Source of the DNA: Pandoraea commovens
Lineage (GTDB): Bacteria; Pseudomonadota; Gammaproteobacteria; Burkholderiales; Burkholderiaceae
Direction: 5' to 3'
DNA length: 64,000 nt
Assembly (NCBI RefSeq): GCF_902459615.1
Contig: NZ_CABPSA010000007.1
Coordinates: 186,001-250,000, forward strand
Part shown: one piece after another, positions 37,770 through 47,948 of the stretch
Layout: each line of letters begins with the position of its first letter
Position numbering within the stretch: the first letter of the stretch is position 1
The notes under the pieces: model-generated
What the model was told of the DNA's origin: nothing
Database searches by the model: none
What the model saw: only the letters and a program-made list of their open reading frames with translations
Translations under genes and position numbers: made by a program

Positions 37770-38918
37770 TCAACCGCCGACCAGCGACATGCGGATCGTC
37801 GGATATCGACGTTTCCCGCCCGCCGCAGAGCGCTGGGCCCGGCGCTCGGAGTAGTTGTCGCCACGTCGCACCCAATGCGCCCGAACCACGTCGGCGAGCG
37901 CCTCGGGCGACGCCCCGTTTCCGATCCCGTCTCCTAGCCAGGGGCGAATATCCAACCCCTGCGTCGCGAACAGACAGGTGTATAACCGACCGTCCGAGGA
38001 GACACGCGCACGCGTGCAGTCACCGCAGAACGGCTTCGACACGCTGGCGATGAATCCGACTTCGGACGACACGTCGTCGGCATGCCCGAAATTTACCGAC
38101 GTGCTTCCCGCGCGCGCATCTTCGAGCGGAACAAGCGGATAGACGGATTCGACGTGGCGACGTACGTCGTCTGCCGTGACCACACGGTCCATCGCCCAGC
38201 CATCGGCGCCACCGACGTCCATGTACTCGATGAAGCGCAGTGCCACGCCCGTGCCTTTGAAGTGGCGTACGAGCGGCAGGATCTGATCGTCATTCGCCCC
38301 GCGCTCAATGACCGTGTTCACCTTTACCGGCGCCAGACCGGCAGCGCTCGCCGCCGCGATGCCCTCCAGCACACGGGCCACCGGCACGTCCGTGTCGGTC
38401 ATGCGCCGGAAAACGCCGTCGTCCAGCGCATCGAGACTGACCGTCACCCGCGTCAGGCCAGCAGCGTGCAGTGCTTTCGCCTTGGCTGCGAGCAGCGTAC
38501 CGTTGGTCGTCAGCGCAATTTCCATTGGCGTGCCACCGAGCGTGGGGATCGCCGCAAGGCGTTCGATGAGCGACTCAACGCCACGCCGCAGCAATGGCTC
38601 GCCGCCCGTTATGCGGATCTTGTCGACGCCAAGCAGCGCAAAGCTGCGCGCCAACGTCTCCATCTGATCGAACGACAGACGCTCGGACGAAGCAAGGAAC
38701 GGATAGTCCGCGCCGAACGTCCCACGCGGCATGCAATAGGTGCAGCGGAAATTGCACCGATCGATGACCGACAGGCGAAGATCGCGAAGCCAGCGCCCGC
38801 GCAGGTCGGGCACTGGCCCGCCAGCCACCGCCGGTGCGGAGGCGCACGTCAGGTCGGGCGAAGTGTCGGCGATAGCGTTCACGTAAGATTCCGGCGCGGG
38901 CGCCAAAGCGTAAGTCAT
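37770..38918 (-). CDS. moaA: GTP 3',8-cyclase, radical SAM enzyme of molybdopterin synthesis
   Basis: A 382-aa protein from the ATG at 38918; a GTG at 38999 in the same frame is possible. The N-terminal radical SAM cluster is CNFRCTYC, and the C-terminal second cluster is FCGDC with a later Cys in LYTCLF. ITGGEPLLRRG is the conserved SAM-site motif. The C terminus ends GG, as required for MoaA maturation. It starts the moaAED set; moaC is not in the window. Its promoter region carries the AGTACAGTT motif at 38974-38989. Confidence 0.9.
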   Translation of the reverse strand: MTYALAPAPESYVNAIADTSPDLTCASAPAVAGGPVPDLRGRWLRDLRLSVIDRCNFRCTYCMPRGTFGADYPFLASSERLSFDQMETLARSFALLGVDKIRITGGEPLLRRGVESLIERLAAIPTLGGTPMEIALTTNGTLLAAKAKALHAAGLTRVTVSLDALDDGVFRRMTDTDVPVARVLEGIAAASAAGLAPVKVNTVIERGANDDQILPLVRHFKGTGVALRFIEYMDVGGADGWAMDRVVTADDVRRHVESVYPLVPLEDARAGSTSVNFGHADDVSSEVGFIASVSKPFCGDCTRARVSSDGRLYTCLFATQGLDIRPWLGDGIGNGASPEALADVVRAHWVRRGDNYSERRAQRSAAGGKRRYPTIRMSLVGG

Positions 38919-38973
38919 GTCCACAGCATAGGCGCGCAGCCGGTCGACGAAGATCACAATTCGGGGCCGCGTC

Positions 38974-38989
38974 GAAGAGTACAGTTCTG
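38974..38989. promoter_or_regulatory. AGTACAGTT motif upstream of moaA
   Basis: GAAGAGTACAGTTCTG, matching 16 of 16 bases of the copy before the MocR-like gene at 35337-35352. It is 56 bases upstream of the moaA start codon. A weaker relative lies at 39006-39014. Confidence 0.62.
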
Positions 38990-39003
38990 TGCGCCGCACC
39001 TGC

Positions 39004-39915
39004 TCAGGTCAGTTGATAGGGATATTTCGGTGCGACCGGCTCGGGCAGTTCGCGCCCGCAAAGCTCGAATACCGAGCGTTCGATCGTTCGGGTCATCGCA
39101 TCGAGCGCCAGTGCGTTGGGTGCCACGCTGAACGGTTCTGCGACTTCGTTCGCAATCGCTTCGAGCGCGATGAGCGTGTACGAAATGAACACGCACAGTA
39201 GCGGGGTGAAGAACTCCGTCGAATCCACCAACCCGAACGGCAGCAGCACGCAGTAGGTATAGACCGTGCGATGGAGCAATACGCTGTAAGCGAAAGGGAT
39301 CGGCGTCGACGCAATACGTTCGCACCCGCCGATGGTTTTACCCAGCTCGACCAGTTGGGCGTCCAGCGTCCAGAACTGAGCATCCGTCACACGGCCTTGA
39401 CTGTGTGCACGTGTGAGACGTTCGCGCAAGACATGCAGGATCGCCACGGGCCGGTATTGCTTAGCGCCGAACCACGCCGCCTGACCGGGGCCGAGCAACT
39501 GGCTCAGGTCGTCGTATGGATCGGTGCCGCGCAGTTGGTGCTTGAGCGCGTAGATGACCGCGACGCTCAAATCGGCGATGCGCAGCGTCTCCCCCGCTTC
39601 AGGCACGTAACTGAGTACCTGCGAGACGAGGGTGCGCGTGGCGATCAGGGCATTGCCCCACAGGTGCCGCGCTTCGTTAAACCGCTCGTAACTCGCGTTG
39701 TTGCGAAACGCGAGGAAGATGGCGAGCGTCAGACCGAAGAGTGTGAGCAACGTCGTATTCAGCGGAATCTTCTCGCCGAAAATCCGCCCATGCGTGAAGA
39801 CGGCCAGGCTGCTGACCGCCGCCATGAACAGCAACTGCGGAATGATGGACTGCAGCACTGAGCCGTTCCAGACGAACAGGAGACGGAACCAGCTTTGTTT
39901 CGGCCGGACGATCAT
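39004..39915 (-). CDS. Bestrophin-like membrane protein
   Basis: A 303-aa protein from the ATG at 39915. It has the bestrophin/UPF0187 core (AFRNNASYERFNEARHLWG near residue 70) and about four transmembrane segments. It is probably an anion channel or pore of the inner membrane. No ribosome binding site is seen, but it begins 16 bases after the cydB stop, so it may be read from the cyd transcript. The role in this respiratory block is unclear. Confidence 0.8.
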   Translation of the reverse strand: MIVRPKQSWFRLLFVWNGSVLQSIIPQLLFMAAVSSLAVFTHGRIFGEKIPLNTTLLTLFGLTLAIFLAFRNNASYERFNEARHLWGNALIATRTLVSQVLSYVPEAGETLRIADLSVAVIYALKHQLRGTDPYDDLSQLLGPGQAAWFGAKQYRPVAILHVLRERLTRAHSQGRVTDAQFWTLDAQLVELGKTIGGCERIASTPIPFAYSVLLHRTVYTYCVLLPFGLVDSTEFFTPLLCVFISYTLIALEAIANEVAEPFSVAPNALALDAMTRTIERSVFELCGRELPEPVAPKYPYQLT

Positions 39916-39930
39916 GAATGACAATAAGGG

Positions 39931-40938
39931 TTAGTGATAGCCGGCGTCATGCTCGCGAACCTTGCCGCGAAAAACACGGTACTGCATCGCGTTGTAGACG
40001 AGGATGATCGGCAGCACGATGACCGTTCCGACCAGCGCGAACGCCTGACTCTGCGGGCTTGACGACGCCTCCCAGATCGTGAGCGACGGCGGCAGGATAT
40101 TCGGCCAGATGCTGATGATCAGCCCGCTATAGCCGAGAAAGCACAGCGCCAGCGTGAGCACGAACGGCATGGCCTCATGTCGCAGGCGAACCGAGCGATA
40201 GATGGCCGCCACGCATGCCAGCACCAGCACGGGCACCGGCAGGAACCACATCAGCAGGCCGCTGCCGAACCAGCGCTGCGCGACGCCCGGCAGGCCCAGC
40301 ACCGTCCAGAGACTGACCAGCCCGACGACACCGAGCAAAACGCTGACCAACGGTCGCATGAGCAGCCGCATTTTTCGCTGCAATTCACCGTCCGTCTTCA
40401 TGATCAGCCAGCCGCAGCCCAGCGTGGCATAAGTCACGAGCACTCCCATACCGCAGAACACGCTGAACGGTGAGAGCCAATCGAACGGACCGCCCGCGAA
40501 CTGGCCGTTCACCACACGAATACCTTGCAGCAGCGATCCCAGCACAACGCCCTGACAGAAAGCTGCGAGCGCGGAGCCCCCGATAAAGGCGAGGTCCCAG
40601 ACATGCTGCGTTCGCCTTGCCTTGTTACGAAGCTCGAACGCCGCGCCCCGAAAGATCAGGCCGATGACCATCAGAATCAACGGCAGGTAGTTGGCTGGCA
40701 GTAACGTCGCGTACACCACGGGGAATGCACCGTAAAGCCCGGCGCCGCCAAGCACGAGGAACGTTTCATTGCCATCCCAGACCGGGGCGACAGTGTTGAG
40801 CATGACCTGACGGTCGGTCTTGCTGTCGAAGAACGGAAACAGCAGTCCAATGCCAAGGTCGAAACCGTCGAGCACCACATAGATAAATACGCCCAGGCCG
40901 ATAATGGCCGCCCAGACGACAGGCAGATCGATATGCAT
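39931..40938 (-). CDS. cydB: Cytochrome bd-type quinol oxidase subunit II (CioB-like)
   Basis: A 335-aa membrane protein with about eight helices (DGFDLGIGLLFPFFDSKTDR near residue 25 is a family hallmark). It pairs with CydA. The start is the ATG at 40938, four bases after the cydA stop, so the two are coupled. No CydX-like ORF follows directly. Confidence 0.9.
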   Translation of the reverse strand: MHIDLPVVWAAIIGLGVFIYVVLDGFDLGIGLLFPFFDSKTDRQVMLNTVAPVWDGNETFLVLGGAGLYGAFPVVYATLLPANYLPLILMVIGLIFRGAAFELRNKARRTQHVWDLAFIGGSALAAFCQGVVLGSLLQGIRVVNGQFAGGPFDWLSPFSVFCGMGVLVTYATLGCGWLIMKTDGELQRKMRLLMRPLVSVLLGVVGLVSLWTVLGLPGVAQRWFGSGLLMWFLPVPVLVLACVAAIYRSVRLRHEAMPFVLTLALCFLGYSGLIISIWPNILPPSLTIWEASSSPQSQAFALVGTVIVLPIILVYNAMQYRVFRGKVREHDAGYH

Positions 40939-40942
40939 GGCA

Positions 40943-42343
40943 TTACTCCCCTTGAACGGCTTCGAACGGTTCCGACAGGGCCCGATTGTTCAGCCCCGGA
41001 TGCTTCAGGCGCACGAAGAACTCAGTCCTCTCGCTCGGCCCCTGCTTCATGAGCTTGAGCATGTAGTACACGCCCATGCCGAACACGAGGAAATACACGA
41101 CCACGAGGATCAGCAGCGAGACACCGACTTGTTGCGCACTGACCGGTGAGACGGATTCAGTGGTGCGAAGCACGCCGTAGACCGTCCATGGCTGACGTCC
41201 GACTTCCGTCGTGATCCAGCCTGCAAGCAAAGCAATCAAACCCGACGGCCCCATGCAAAGCACCATCCACTGATACCAGCGCGTCTCGTAGAACTTCCCA
41301 CGCAGACGCAGCCAGACACCGATGAGCGCGGTGAGCAGCATGAGCATGCCGAGGCCGGCCATGATGCGGAACGTCCAGAAGATGACAGGCGAGTACGGGC
41401 GGTCTTGCGGCGCGAATTCCTTGAGGCCGCGAATCTCGCCGTCCCATGAGTGCGTGAGGATCAGACTCCCCAGATGCGGGACTTTGACGGCATAACGCGT
41501 CACCTCATCCTTCATGTCGGGCAGGCCGAAGAGATTGAGCGCGGTACCGCCCTTCTCCGTCTCCCATAACCCTTCGATAGCGGCGATCTTTGCCGGTTGG
41601 TATTCGCGCGTGTTCAGCCCATGGGCGTCGCCCACTACGATCTGGATCGGGGCGAGCGCCAACAAGATCCAGAGCGCCATCGAAAAGCTACGCTTGACCG
41701 GCTTGTCGCGACGGCCTTTGAGCAGGTGCCAGGCCCCGCACGCCGCCACGATGAACGCTGCGACGATGAATGCCGCAATCGTCATATGCGCCAGTCGATA
41801 CGGAAACGACGGGTTGAACACCACCTTGAACCAGTCCACCGGAACGATGCGTCCGGCCTCGATCGCATACCCCTGCGGCGTTTGCATGAAGCTATTCGAC
41901 GACAGAATCCAGAACGTCGAGATGAGCGTGCCGACGGCCACCATCAGCGTGGCGAAGAAGTGAGCGCGCGCGCTCACACGCTCCCAGCCAAAGAGCATGA
42001 TGCCGAGGAAACCCGCTTCGAGAAAGAAGGCGGTGAGCACCTCGTAAGTCAGGAGCGGTCCGGTGATGTTGCCGGCAACGTGCGAGAAGCCGGCCCAATT
42101 GGTACCGAACTCGTAGGCCATAACAACGCCTGACACGACCCCCATGCCGAAGCCGATAGCGAAGATCTTCGACCAGAAAAGAAACATGTCCTTGTACGTT
42201 TCGTCGCCGGTTGCCAGCCAGCGCCATTCGAGGACGGCGAGGAAGCTGGCCAGGCCGATGCTGATCGCGGGGAACACGATGTGGAATGACACCGTAAATG
42301 CGAACTGCAATCGGGCGAGATGGAGGGCATCTAACATGTCCAT
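40943..42343 (-). CDS. cydA: Cytochrome bd-type quinol oxidase subunit I (CioA-like)
   Basis: A 466-aa subunit with haem b558, b595 and d sites. GRQPW is present (TTEVGRQPWTVYGV). The periplasmic Q loop between helices 6 and 7 is short, as in cyanide-insensitive oxidases (CioA), unlike the long-loop E. coli CydA. The start is the ATG at 42343. It would let respiration continue under low oxygen or in the presence of cyanide. Confidence 0.9.
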   Translation of the reverse strand: MDMLDALHLARLQFAFTVSFHIVFPAISIGLASFLAVLEWRWLATGDETYKDMFLFWSKIFAIGFGMGVVSGVVMAYEFGTNWAGFSHVAGNITGPLLTYEVLTAFFLEAGFLGIMLFGWERVSARAHFFATLMVAVGTLISTFWILSSNSFMQTPQGYAIEAGRIVPVDWFKVVFNPSFPYRLAHMTIAAFIVAAFIVAACGAWHLLKGRRDKPVKRSFSMALWILLALAPIQIVVGDAHGLNTREYQPAKIAAIEGLWETEKGGTALNLFGLPDMKDEVTRYAVKVPHLGSLILTHSWDGEIRGLKEFAPQDRPYSPVIFWTFRIMAGLGMLMLLTALIGVWLRLRGKFYETRWYQWMVLCMGPSGLIALLAGWITTEVGRQPWTVYGVLRTTESVSPVSAQQVGVSLLILVVVYFLVFGMGVYYMLKLMKQGPSERTEFFVRLKHPGLNNRALSEPFEAVQGE

Positions 42344-42503
42344 AAGCGTTCTCTGTAATGAAGCGACGACCGAACGCGGGCAGCACCTCGCCGCGCCCGT
42401 CAGGACAGACGGGCGTTGCGAAGGCTCGGCGGCGCGGGGCGGTGGGGTGAGCGCCTTGTCACGTGAGCCTCAGGGCAGCACGCGACACGAAGGCGTCAGC
42501 AGG

Positions 42504-44798
42504 TCATGACGCGGCGGCGGTCTCGTCGGACGTCGATCGCAAAACCCGTACCGGTATCGACTTGTATGAGGGCGTCCCGCTGTCTTCGTCGATGTAGTCG
42601 AGCGGCACCAATACGTTGGCCTCCGGGTAATAGGCGGCCACCGACCCCGGCGCGATGTTGTACTCGATCACCGTGATGCCCGACAGGCGCAGCGCACGGC
42701 CGGACGAGATCGTTTGGATATCGACGAGATCACCGTGCTCCAGCCCGTGCGAAGCCAGATCGTTTGGGTGCATGAACAGCACATCGCGACGCCCGAACAC
42801 GCCACGATAGCGGTCGTCCATCGCGTAGATCGTCGTGTTGTACTGATCGTGGCTGCGAATCGTAATGAGCCGCAGCACGTCGTCCGCCCACGGCTCGTAG
42901 TTCTCGCGCACGCCCTTGAACACGGAGAAGATCGCCTTGCCCGAGGGCGTATTCCATTGACGCTCCGTCGGTGGCAGCGGCATGCGGAAGCCGCCCGGGA
43001 CACGGATACGCGCGTTGTAATCGTCGAAGCCCGGCACGGTGCGCTCGATCAGGTCGCGAATGCGATCGTAGTCCTCGATCAGCGAAAACCAGTCGACCTT
43101 GCTTGCGGGCAACGCGGCGCGCGCCATCCCGGCCACGATGGCCGGCTCCGAGCGCAAGTGCTCGGATGCGGGCTTGAGCTTACCGGCCGAGGCGTGAACC
43201 ATCGACATCGAATCTTCGACGGTCACCGACTGCGGGCCACCGGCCTGCACGTCCAGTTCGGTGCGACCGAGCACGGGCAGAATGAACGTCTCCTTCGCGA
43301 CCAGCAGGTGGGTGCGGTTGAGCTTTGTGCCCAGATGCACGCTCAGATCGAGCGTCTTCATCGCCGGAAAACAGAGATCCGGATCGGGCAACGCTACGGC
43401 GAAGTTGCCCCCAAGGCAGATGAGGGCCTTTGACGAGCCGTCGACCATGGCCTGCATGGCCTTGACCGCGTCGTGACCATGGCCCTTCGGGGGCGTGAAG
43501 CCGAACACGTCCTCGATGCGTTCGAGAAAGTCCGCCGACGGCTTTTCGGTGATACCTACGGTGCGGTTGCCCTGCACGTTTGAATGTCCGCGCAACGGAC
43601 AGATACCTGCGCCCGGCTTGCCGAAGTTGCCACGCATGAGCAGCAGGTCGGCGATCAGACGCACGTTGGCCGTTCCCGTGTTGTGCTGCGTGATGCCCAT
43701 GCCGTACGTCACGATGGTCGCGTTAGACTTTGCGTAGGCGACGGCCACCTGCTCAAGCTCGTCGCGAGTCAGTCCGCTTTCCTTCTCGATGTCCGCCCAC
43801 AAGGTCGCTTCGAGGTCGGCGGCGAGTGCGTCGAATCCCTCGGTGTGCGTCGCGATGAAATCCCGGTCGAGGACATTGCCTTGCGTCGCTTCGAGCGCGA
43901 GCAGCGCCTTCATAATCCCCTTGAGCGCCGCCGCGTCGCCGCCGGCCTTCACCTGGAAATAGGTCGACGCAATCTTCGTCGAGCTATACGTCGCCATCTC
44001 GATGATGTTCTGCGGATCGGCGAATCGCTCCAGGGCACGTTCGCGCAGCGGATTGAAGACGATGATCGGCACCTTGCGGCGCGCGACTTCGTGGAGCGTG
44101 CCCATCATGCGCGGATGGTTCGTGCCAGGGTTATGACCGATGGAAATGATCAGTTCCGTCTCATCGAAATCGTCGAGCGAGACGGTGCCCTTGCCTATGC
44201 CGATCGACATCGGAAGACCCACGCTGGTCGGCTCGTGGCACATGTTCGAACAGTCGGGAAAATTGTTCGTGCCGTATTCGCGGGCGAACAACTGGAACAC
44301 GTACGCCGCTTCGTTCGACGCGCGCCCGGAGGTGTAGAACTCCACCTTGTCGGGCGAATCGTAGCTACGCATGATTTCGCCAATGCGCGCGAACGCGGCG
44401 TCCCACTCGACGGGCTTGAACTTATCCGTTGCTGCATCGTACGCCATGGGATGCGTGAGTCGACCGAAGTCTTCCAGCGCGTAATCGGACATCGCGAGCA
44501 GCGACGAGACGGTATGCTGCTCGAAGAACGCCGGTGTGACGCGTTTGGTGGTCGCCTCCCATGTCACGGCCTTCGCACCGTTCTCACAAAACTGGAACGT
44601 GGAGCGGTGCTCCTTGTCAGGCCACGCACACCCCGGGCAATCAAAGCCCGTCGGCTGGTTGGTACGCATCAGGACGATGGGCGCCTCAAAGCTCTCCATC
44701 TGCTGCCGAACGGCAGTGGCGGTGGCGCGCAATGCGCCCCATCCGCCCGCGGGACCATCGTAGGGGCGAATGCCCGGCACTTCGCGTCGTTTGCTCAT
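42504..44798 (-). CDS. FdhF/YdeP-family molybdopterin oxidoreductase
   Basis: A 764-aa oxidoreductase. The N-terminal region has C54, C57 and C71 (FDCPGC, FQFCENG), which may bind an iron-sulfur cluster. The molybdenum site reads NMCHEPTSVGL, with C187 at the place of the selenocysteine of FdhF and the following His188 kept. Many bis-MGD contacts follow. It could be a formate dehydrogenase-like enzyme or YdeP-type protein. The start is the ATG at 44798 behind GGAG. It depends on the molybdopterin made by the moa genes 4 kb away, and the motif AGTACAGTT lies upstream. Confidence 0.84.
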   Translation of the reverse strand: MSKRREVPGIRPYDGPAGGWGALRATATAVRQQMESFEAPIVLMRTNQPTGFDCPGCAWPDKEHRSTFQFCENGAKAVTWEATTKRVTPAFFEQHTVSSLLAMSDYALEDFGRLTHPMAYDAATDKFKPVEWDAAFARIGEIMRSYDSPDKVEFYTSGRASNEAAYVFQLFAREYGTNNFPDCSNMCHEPTSVGLPMSIGIGKGTVSLDDFDETELIISIGHNPGTNHPRMMGTLHEVARRKVPIIVFNPLRERALERFADPQNIIEMATYSSTKIASTYFQVKAGGDAAALKGIMKALLALEATQGNVLDRDFIATHTEGFDALAADLEATLWADIEKESGLTRDELEQVAVAYAKSNATIVTYGMGITQHNTGTANVRLIADLLLMRGNFGKPGAGICPLRGHSNVQGNRTVGITEKPSADFLERIEDVFGFTPPKGHGHDAVKAMQAMVDGSSKALICLGGNFAVALPDPDLCFPAMKTLDLSVHLGTKLNRTHLLVAKETFILPVLGRTELDVQAGGPQSVTVEDSMSMVHASAGKLKPASEHLRSEPAIVAGMARAALPASKVDWFSLIEDYDRIRDLIERTVPGFDDYNARIRVPGGFRMPLPPTERQWNTPSGKAIFSVFKGVRENYEPWADDVLRLITIRSHDQYNTTIYAMDDRYRGVFGRRDVLFMHPNDLASHGLEHGDLVDIQTISSGRALRLSGITVIEYNIAPGSVAAYYPEANVLVPLDYIDEDSGTPSYKSIPVRVLRSTSDETAAAS

Positions 44799-44903
44799 TT
44801 CATCACTCCGTGCATCTGTGGGGATGCGTCTGCTTGGGGGCTATGGCCGCTGGGCGACCGGGTTTGAAACTGTCATTCGACTATAGAGTTTTACCGGCGC
44901 CCC

Positions 44904-44941
44904 GAGACGTGCAGTTCGGCGTCCGGCAAAAGAGTACAGTT
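44904..44941. promoter_or_regulatory. AGTACAGTT motif upstream of fdhF-like gene
   Basis: AAAGAGTACAGTT at 44929-44941, matching the core of the copies before the MocR-like gene and moaA. It lies about 130 bases before the fdhF-like start. A weaker copy, GAGACGTGCAGTTC, lies at 44904-44917, 25 bases away. Confidence 0.55.
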
Positions 44942-44944
44942 TCC

Positions 44945-47677
44945 CTAGTTCGAGTCCCCAGCCTTCTCTACGGTCGGCCGTCCCGTGGTTCTGACGAACG
45001 TCACGGCGTCGTTCGCGGCGTCGTACTTCACATCGGCCACGTCGCCTTCGCACAGCGCATCGTTGAGGATCTCCCTGGCGAGCTTCGTCTCGACCATCTG
45101 GCGAATCTGCCGTTTTAGTTCGCGTGCGCCGAACTCTGGTTGATAGCCCACGTCCACGAGATGCTCGACAAGCGCGGCGTCGAAGTTAAGCGTGATGTCC
45201 TGCGCGGCAGCGGTACGTTTGACGCGATCGAGCTGGATAGCCACGATGGCGCGAATGTTCTGCTTGTCGAGCGAATGAAAAACGACGATCTCATCGATCC
45301 GGTTGAGAAACTCCGGACGGAAATGTCCTTTGAGCACTTGCATGAGCGCCTCGCGAACGTCCTTTTCGGACTTGCGCTCGGTCTCTGGTAGCCCGGCGTT
45401 GTCCATAATCACGCGACTGCCCAGATTGCTCGTGGCGATCAGAATCGTGTTACTGAAGTCCACCACGCGGCCCTTGCCATCGGTCAGACGCCCATCGTCG
45501 AAGACTTGCAGGAGCACGTTGTAGACGTCCGGGTGCGCCTTCTCGATCTCGTCGAGCAGAATCACGCTGTACGGGCGGCGACGCACGCGTTCGGTGAGTT
45601 GGCCGCCCTCGTCGTAGCCGACGTACCCCGGCGGCGCCCCAATGAGACGCGCCACGGCATGCCGCTCCATGTACTCGGACATATCGATGCGGATGATCGA
45701 CTGCTCGTCGCCGAAGACCGTCTCTGCCAGCGCCTTTGCAAGCTCGGTCTTACCGACGCCGGTCGGGCCGAGAAAGAGGAAGGTGGCGATGGGCCGGTGC
45801 GCTTGCCCCAGCCCTGCGCGCGAGAGCCGCACGGCGTCGCTCACGGCCACGACGGCCTCGTCCTGTCCAACGACGCGCTGGCGCAGCACCTCCTCCATGC
45901 GGAGCAGTTTCTGTCGCTCCTCCTGAGTCAGCTCAGCCACAGGAATGCCGGTGAGGCGCGATAACACGTCTGCCACCGATGTCACGGTCACTTCCAGGGT
46001 TTCCGAGCCGGTCTTGCGTTGCCAGGCTTCGAGCATTTCGTCGAGCGTCTTCTGTTTATCGGCAATGCGTGCCTCGAACGCCTTGGCTTCGTCGAAGCGT
46101 TTGCGCGAGGACGCGTAGTCCTGCTCGCGACGTAGTTGCAACAGTTCGGCTTCGGTCTCGTGGATCTCCGCCGGTCGCGAGGTCGCACCGATACGGACTC
46201 GCGCCGCCGCCTGGTCGATCAGGTCGATGGCCTTATCGGGCAAGAAGCGCGTCGTGATATAGCGGTCCGCCAGCTCGGCAGCCGCGACGAAGGCACTGTC
46301 GGCGAAGGTCACCTGATGATGCGCTTCGAGACTGTCGCGTAGGCCACGCAGGATGACGATCGTTTGCGCCACCGTCGGTTCGGCCACCAGTACCGGTTGA
46401 AAGCGGCGCTCCAGCGCCGCGTCTTTCTCGATGTGCTTCTGGTATTCGTTAAGCGTGGTGGCGCCGATGAGACTCAGTTCGCCGCGTGCGAGTGCGGGTT
46501 TGAGCACGTTGGCAATGTCGAGTCCGCCCTCGCCGCCGCCCTGTCCCGCCCCAACAATCGTGTGCAGCTCGTCGATAAACAGGATCAGTTCGTCCTTCTT
46601 GGCCGTGACTTCATCGATCATCTGCTTGGCACGTTCCTCGAACTCACCGCGATACTTTGCGCCTGCCACCATCGAGTTGATGTTGACTTCGACCAGACGC
46701 TTGCCCCGAAGCACTTCCGGGACGTCGCCGTTGACGATTCGCTGCGCCAGCCCTTCCACGATGGCAGTCTTGCCGACACCCGGCTCGCCAATGAGCACCG
46801 GGTTGTTTTTCTTGCGACGCGCGAGGACTTCCACGGTATTTTCGATTTCCTGCGCGCGACCGAGCACCGGGTCAAGCTTGCCCTGACGGGCGAGTGCCGT
46901 GAGATCCCGGCCGAACTTGTCGAGATTTGGCGTCCCCGATGGGGTGTCGACGCGCCCGTCCTCCGCGCCTTTGCCCACAATCTTGACGACCTTCTGGCGC
47001 AGCGCCTCCGGTGTGATGCCGTACTTCCTGAGCAGGGTGCCCGCGAGACTGTCGGGCACAGCGGTCAGCCCGATCAGCAGGTGTTCCGGGCCGATATAGG
47101 AATGCCCCAGGTCGTGCGAGGCCTGAAACGCAAACTGAAAGGCCTTCTTCAATCGAGGCGAGACCGTCATCTTGTCGATACCGTCATCGTCCTGCGCGTC
47201 GCCCCTTTTGGCATGCTCGTCGATGTATGTCTTGATATCCTGCGGCGAGAGTTTGAGTGCCTTCAACAACGCCGCGCAAACGTCGGTGTCCGCCAGAACG
47301 TAGAGAAGATGCTCCGTGTCGAGTTCGTGACGGCGCAGTTCGTGCGCCTTTTCGGCTGCCCGCTGCAGCAGGTCAACGGTCTGGTCGCTGAACGCGTCGG
47401 TCAGATCGACCGACTCCCTCGGCACGATGGGCGGTACGGAGACACCGGAATCGTTGACCGATGCGCTATCGCCGGGGTCCGTCCCCATGCCGAACAGCCG
47501 CGACATGCCGCTGCCCATGCCGAGCAGGGAATCGAACGGATTGAGCGCGCTTTGATGGCGCATCAACTGGCGGTAGTGGAAATCGCAGATCGAGATCGAC
47601 TTGGGCTCGCCATTCTCGACCACGGTCACGCGCGCGATGGCGGGACGCGCGTTACAGATATCGCACATAGCAGGCAT
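44945..47677 (-). CDS. ClpK-like HSP100 disaggregase with N-terminal zinc site
   Basis: A 910-aa double AAA+ ATPase from the ATG at 47677, GGAGG before it. The N terminus has C5, C8, C31 and H34, forming a likely zinc-binding CCCH finger, followed by Clp N repeats ([28 protein letters not shown]). Two Walker A sites follow: GEPGVGKT at 297-304 and GPTGVGKT at around 640. This N terminus fits ClpK, which gives heat resistance. Other ClpC/ClpB-like members lack the finger. No CIRCE or clear sigma-32 promoter was found in the divergent gap before the ABC-F gene. Confidence 0.82.
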   Translation of the reverse strand: MPAMCDICNARPAIARVTVVENGEPKSISICDFHYRQLMRHQSALNPFDSLLGMGSGMSRLFGMGTDPGDSASVNDSGVSVPPIVPRESVDLTDAFSDQTVDLLQRAAEKAHELRRHELDTEHLLYVLADTDVCAALLKALKLSPQDIKTYIDEHAKRGDAQDDDGIDKMTVSPRLKKAFQFAFQASHDLGHSYIGPEHLLIGLTAVPDSLAGTLLRKYGITPEALRQKVVKIVGKGAEDGRVDTPSGTPNLDKFGRDLTALARQGKLDPVLGRAQEIENTVEVLARRKKNNPVLIGEPGVGKTAIVEGLAQRIVNGDVPEVLRGKRLVEVNINSMVAGAKYRGEFEERAKQMIDEVTAKKDELILFIDELHTIVGAGQGGGEGGLDIANVLKPALARGELSLIGATTLNEYQKHIEKDAALERRFQPVLVAEPTVAQTIVILRGLRDSLEAHHQVTFADSAFVAAAELADRYITTRFLPDKAIDLIDQAAARVRIGATSRPAEIHETEAELLQLRREQDYASSRKRFDEAKAFEARIADKQKTLDEMLEAWQRKTGSETLEVTVTSVADVLSRLTGIPVAELTQEERQKLLRMEEVLRQRVVGQDEAVVAVSDAVRLSRAGLGQAHRPIATFLFLGPTGVGKTELAKALAETVFGDEQSIIRIDMSEYMERHAVARLIGAPPGYVGYDEGGQLTERVRRRPYSVILLDEIEKAHPDVYNVLLQVFDDGRLTDGKGRVVDFSNTILIATSNLGSRVIMDNAGLPETERKSEKDVREALMQVLKGHFRPEFLNRIDEIVVFHSLDKQNIRAIVAIQLDRVKRTAAAQDITLNFDAALVEHLVDVGYQPEFGARELKRQIRQMVETKLAREILNDALCEGDVADVKYDAANDAVTFVRTTGRPTVEKAGDSN

Positions 47678-47948
47678 GGTGGAAATCCTCCGTCGGTGGC
47701 GCATTCGTTTATGGCCTGAGCACGCTGGAGTCTCGGACGCGGCTCGCCGTTCCGATGTATTGTATTTTTGATGGCGTGTCGGCAGAACCTGGGGCCATCC
47801 GATAACACTTATCGGCATCGCCCGGATCATTGGAATGCGTGACGGTCGCGAACGTACCGTGCCTGCCGAAAATCGCGAGCGGATAGGAAAATGACAGCCC
47901 CCCGCGTCCGGTCGGCTATCATGCCAGTCTTCTTAGCGGTAGCTCCTT

